The translations under genes and the position numbers were made by a program. The notes below the pieces were generated by a model that was not told where the DNA came from, ran no database searches, and saw nothing but the letters and a program-made list of their open reading frames with translations. From Methylocystis sp. IM3 (GTDB lineage: Bacteria; Pseudomonadota; Alphaproteobacteria; Rhizobiales; Beijerinckiaceae): 64,000 nucleotides of DNA. This document shows positions 62,545 through 64,000 of the stretch, one piece after another. Location: positions 3,454,501 to 3,518,500 of the forward strand of contig NZ_JBBPBZ010000002.1 of assembly GCF_038070105.1 (NCBI RefSeq). The letters are read 5' to 3'. Each line of letters starts with the position of its first letter. Position 1 is the stretch's first letter.

Positions 62545-63843
62545 TCATCCCTCTCCGGGCTTTTGCGGCGTCACCCGCAGCGCGGTGACGCGGTTCCTGA
62601 TCTTGCGCAGAACCTCGAAGCGGAAGCCGTGAAAGGTGAACACCTGCCCGGCGTCGGGAATGGCGCCGGCTTCGTGGATGACGAGGCCCGCGATGGTGGT
62701 CGCCTCCTCGTCCGGCAGGCTCCAGGCCATGACGCGATTGAGATCGCGGACCGGCACGGCGCCATCGACGAGCACGGAGCCGTCCGGCTGCGGCCGCACC
62801 CCCTGCACGGCGAGATCGTGCTCGTCGCGAATGTCGCCGACGATCTCCTCGAGAATGTCCTCGAGCGTGACGAGGCCCATGACCTCGCCATATTCGTCGA
62901 CGACCAGCGCGAAATGCGTCTTGCGCTTGAGGAAGGCCTCGAGTTGATCTTCGAGCGTCGTCGCTTCCGGCACGAACCAGGGGGCGAACATCACTTCGTC
63001 GATGCTGATCTTCGAGGCGTCGCCGCCGGCGGCGTCGAGCGCGCGCAACAGATCCTTCGAATGCAGCACGCCGACGAAATTATCCGGCCGGTCGCGCCAC
63101 AGGGGCATTCGGGTGAAGGGAGAGGACAACACCTCGCGCACGATCTGTACGGGCGGCAGGTCGGCGTCGATGGTGCGCATCTTGGTGCGATGGATCATCA
63201 CATCCGCGACATGCAGCACCTGCAGATCGAGCACGCCGCCGAACATGTCGCGAGCCGCGCGCTCGACATTGCCTTCCTCGTGCAGGATATCGACCGCGCC
63301 CTTGAGCTCCTCATAGGGCGAGAGCATGGTGCGGCCGTGGCCGAGTTCGACGCCGACGAGGCCGAGCACCATGCGCACGATCCATTCGACGGCCGCGAGA
63401 ACGGGGCCGAAGATCGAGACGAAGGGCGTGATGAAGCGCACGACGCGCAGCGACATCGCGTCCGGGTAATTGATCGCGAGCGTCTTCGGCAGCACTTCCG
63501 CGAAGACGAGAAGCAGCACGGTCATCAGGATGGTGGCGTAGACCGCGCCATTTTCGCCGGCGATGGCGGTCAGCACGCTCGTCGTGAAGGCGGAGCCGCC
63601 GATATTGACCAGCGTGCTGCCGAGCAGCAGCGCGGCGATCATGCGGTTGCGCTGGCGCAGCAGGCGATTGACGGCGCCGGCGCGCCGGTCGCCCTCCTTC
63701 TCCAGCGTATGCATCCGCGCATGGGACGCGGCCGTCAGCGCCGTTTCGGAACCCGAAAAAAAGGCGGAGAGCAGAACACAGAGAAAGACGATCAGCACAT
63801 CCGACCATTCGAATTGCGCGCCGCCGGTTCCAAGGCCATGCAT
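62545..63843 (-). CDS. CNNM/CorC/HlyC-family transporter or efflux protein
   Basis: A 432-residue membrane protein. The DUF21/CNNM domain occupies residues 1-200 (VLIVFLCVLLSAFFSGSETALTA, AALLLGSTLVNIGGSAFTT, VLLLVFAEVLPKTLAI). Two CBS domains follow (MIHRTKMRTIDAD, FALVVDEYGEVMGLVTLEDILEEIVGDI) and a C-terminal CorC_HlyC transporter-associated domain ends it. The family moves Mg or Co or protects against them; the haemolysin name is historical. It lies 6 nt after aroB, an order common in Rhizobiales. Confidence 0.9.
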   Translation of the reverse strand: MHGLGTGGAQFEWSDVLIVFLCVLLSAFFSGSETALTAASHARMHTLEKEGDRRAGAVNRLLRQRNRMIAALLLGSTLVNIGGSAFTTSVLTAIAGENGAVYATILMTVLLLVFAEVLPKTLAINYPDAMSLRVVRFITPFVSIFGPVLAAVEWIVRMVLGLVGVELGHGRTMLSPYEELKGAVDILHEEGNVERAARDMFGGVLDLQVLHVADVMIHRTKMRTIDADLPPVQIVREVLSSPFTRMPLWRDRPDNFVGVLHSKDLLRALDAAGGDASKISIDEVMFAPWFVPEATTLEDQLEAFLKRKTHFALVVDEYGEVMGLVTLEDILEEIVGDIRDEHDLAVQGVRPQPDGSVLVDGAVPVRDLNRVMAWSLPDEEATTIAGLVIHEAGAIPDAGQVFTFHGFRFEVLRKIRNRVTALRVTPQKPGEG

Positions 63844-63849
63844 GGTCGC

Positions 63850-64000
63850 TTACGCTCGCGCGAGTTCGTCGTTCAGGAAACCCAGCACTTCGGCCGGCTC
63901 GACCGATTTGGCGATGAAGGCTTCGCCCACGCCGCGCATGAGGATGAAGGTCAGCGCGCCGCCCTCGACTTTCTTGTCCTGATACATCGCGTCCAGAACG
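63850..64000 (-). CDS. aroB: 3-dehydroquinate synthase, C-terminal end (cut by the window)
   Basis: The last 50 codons of a minus-strand gene running off the right edge. They read [20 protein letters not shown] and then [10 protein letters not shown], with an ELARA end. The QDKK...LTFIL..GIGEAF pattern is that of the AroB C-terminus. It acts in the shikimate pathway, closing the ring of DAHP. The stop is at 63850-63852, 6 nt before the CorC-like start. Confidence 0.87.
   Translation of the reverse strand, partial: VLDAMYQDKKVEGGALTFILMRGVGEAFIAKSVEPAEVLGFLNDELARA

Noticed and set aside
1..64000. Defence island, toxin-antitoxin system or prophage
   Set aside because: No nuclease, methylase-restriction, toxin, capsid or integrase gene could be recognised on either strand.

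Overview
The window looks like the chromosome of an alphaproteobacterium of the order Hyphomicrobiales (Rhizobiales). The complete PhyR-NepR-EcfG general stress module, an Irr-type Fur regulator, an NsrR-Hcp nitrosative-stress module and the high GC of the right two thirds all fit this. A methanotroph of the Methylocystis/Methylosinus type is possible: the Hcp-linked reductase has the domain order of the soluble methane monooxygenase reductase. No methane oxidation gene is present, so the genus is inference. No rRNA, CRISPR array or complete insertion sequence was seen.

Positions 1-21,900 are a surface polysaccharide cluster, entirely on the minus strand and visibly lower in GC than the rest. 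It holds a UDP-sugar 6-dehydrogenase and 4-epimerase (TviB/TviC or WbpO/WbpP type), a DegT-family sugar aminotransferase, a hexapeptide acyltransferase, GT2 and GT4 glycosyltransferases, a GINT1-like transferase, an FkbM and other methyltransferases, an AsnB-type amidotransferase, a 2OG-Fe(II) oxygenase and a GNAT protein. An IS630 relic and several empty gaps of 0.4-1.2 kb mark it as a patchwork. It ends at a tRNA-Arg(CCU) whose 3' end faces the cluster, with degenerate short repeats beside it.

Positions 23,200-36,000 are housekeeping and stress genes: polyphosphate:AMP phosphotransferase, galE and galU (divergent), irr with an overlapping small membrane gene, a Tat-exported lytic transglycosylase, leuA behind a leucine-rich leader peptide and hairpin, a His-rich SmbP-like protein, and nsrR followed by hcp and its reductase. 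Two related palindromes, before nsrR and before hcp, look like NsrR operators.

Positions 36,000-57,700 mix small hypothetical proteins with recognisable functions: an L,D-transpeptidase, a lysine catabolic group (class III aminotransferase divergent from ALDH7-type dehydrogenase plus HglS), a type III polyketide synthase with an ICMT-like methyltransferase, DUF763, radical SAM, Old Yellow Enzyme, two SGNH hydrolases, a GYF_2 membrane protein, a chorismate-lyase-like exported protein, and a gene carrying an exact 168-bp in-frame tandem duplication.

Positions 57,700-64,000 carry dps, phyR, nepR-ecfG and a HisKA_2-type sensor kinase. EcfG-like promoter sequences precede dps (consensus match), nepR and perhaps the kinase. 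A CorC/HlyC transporter and the 3' end of aroB close the window.
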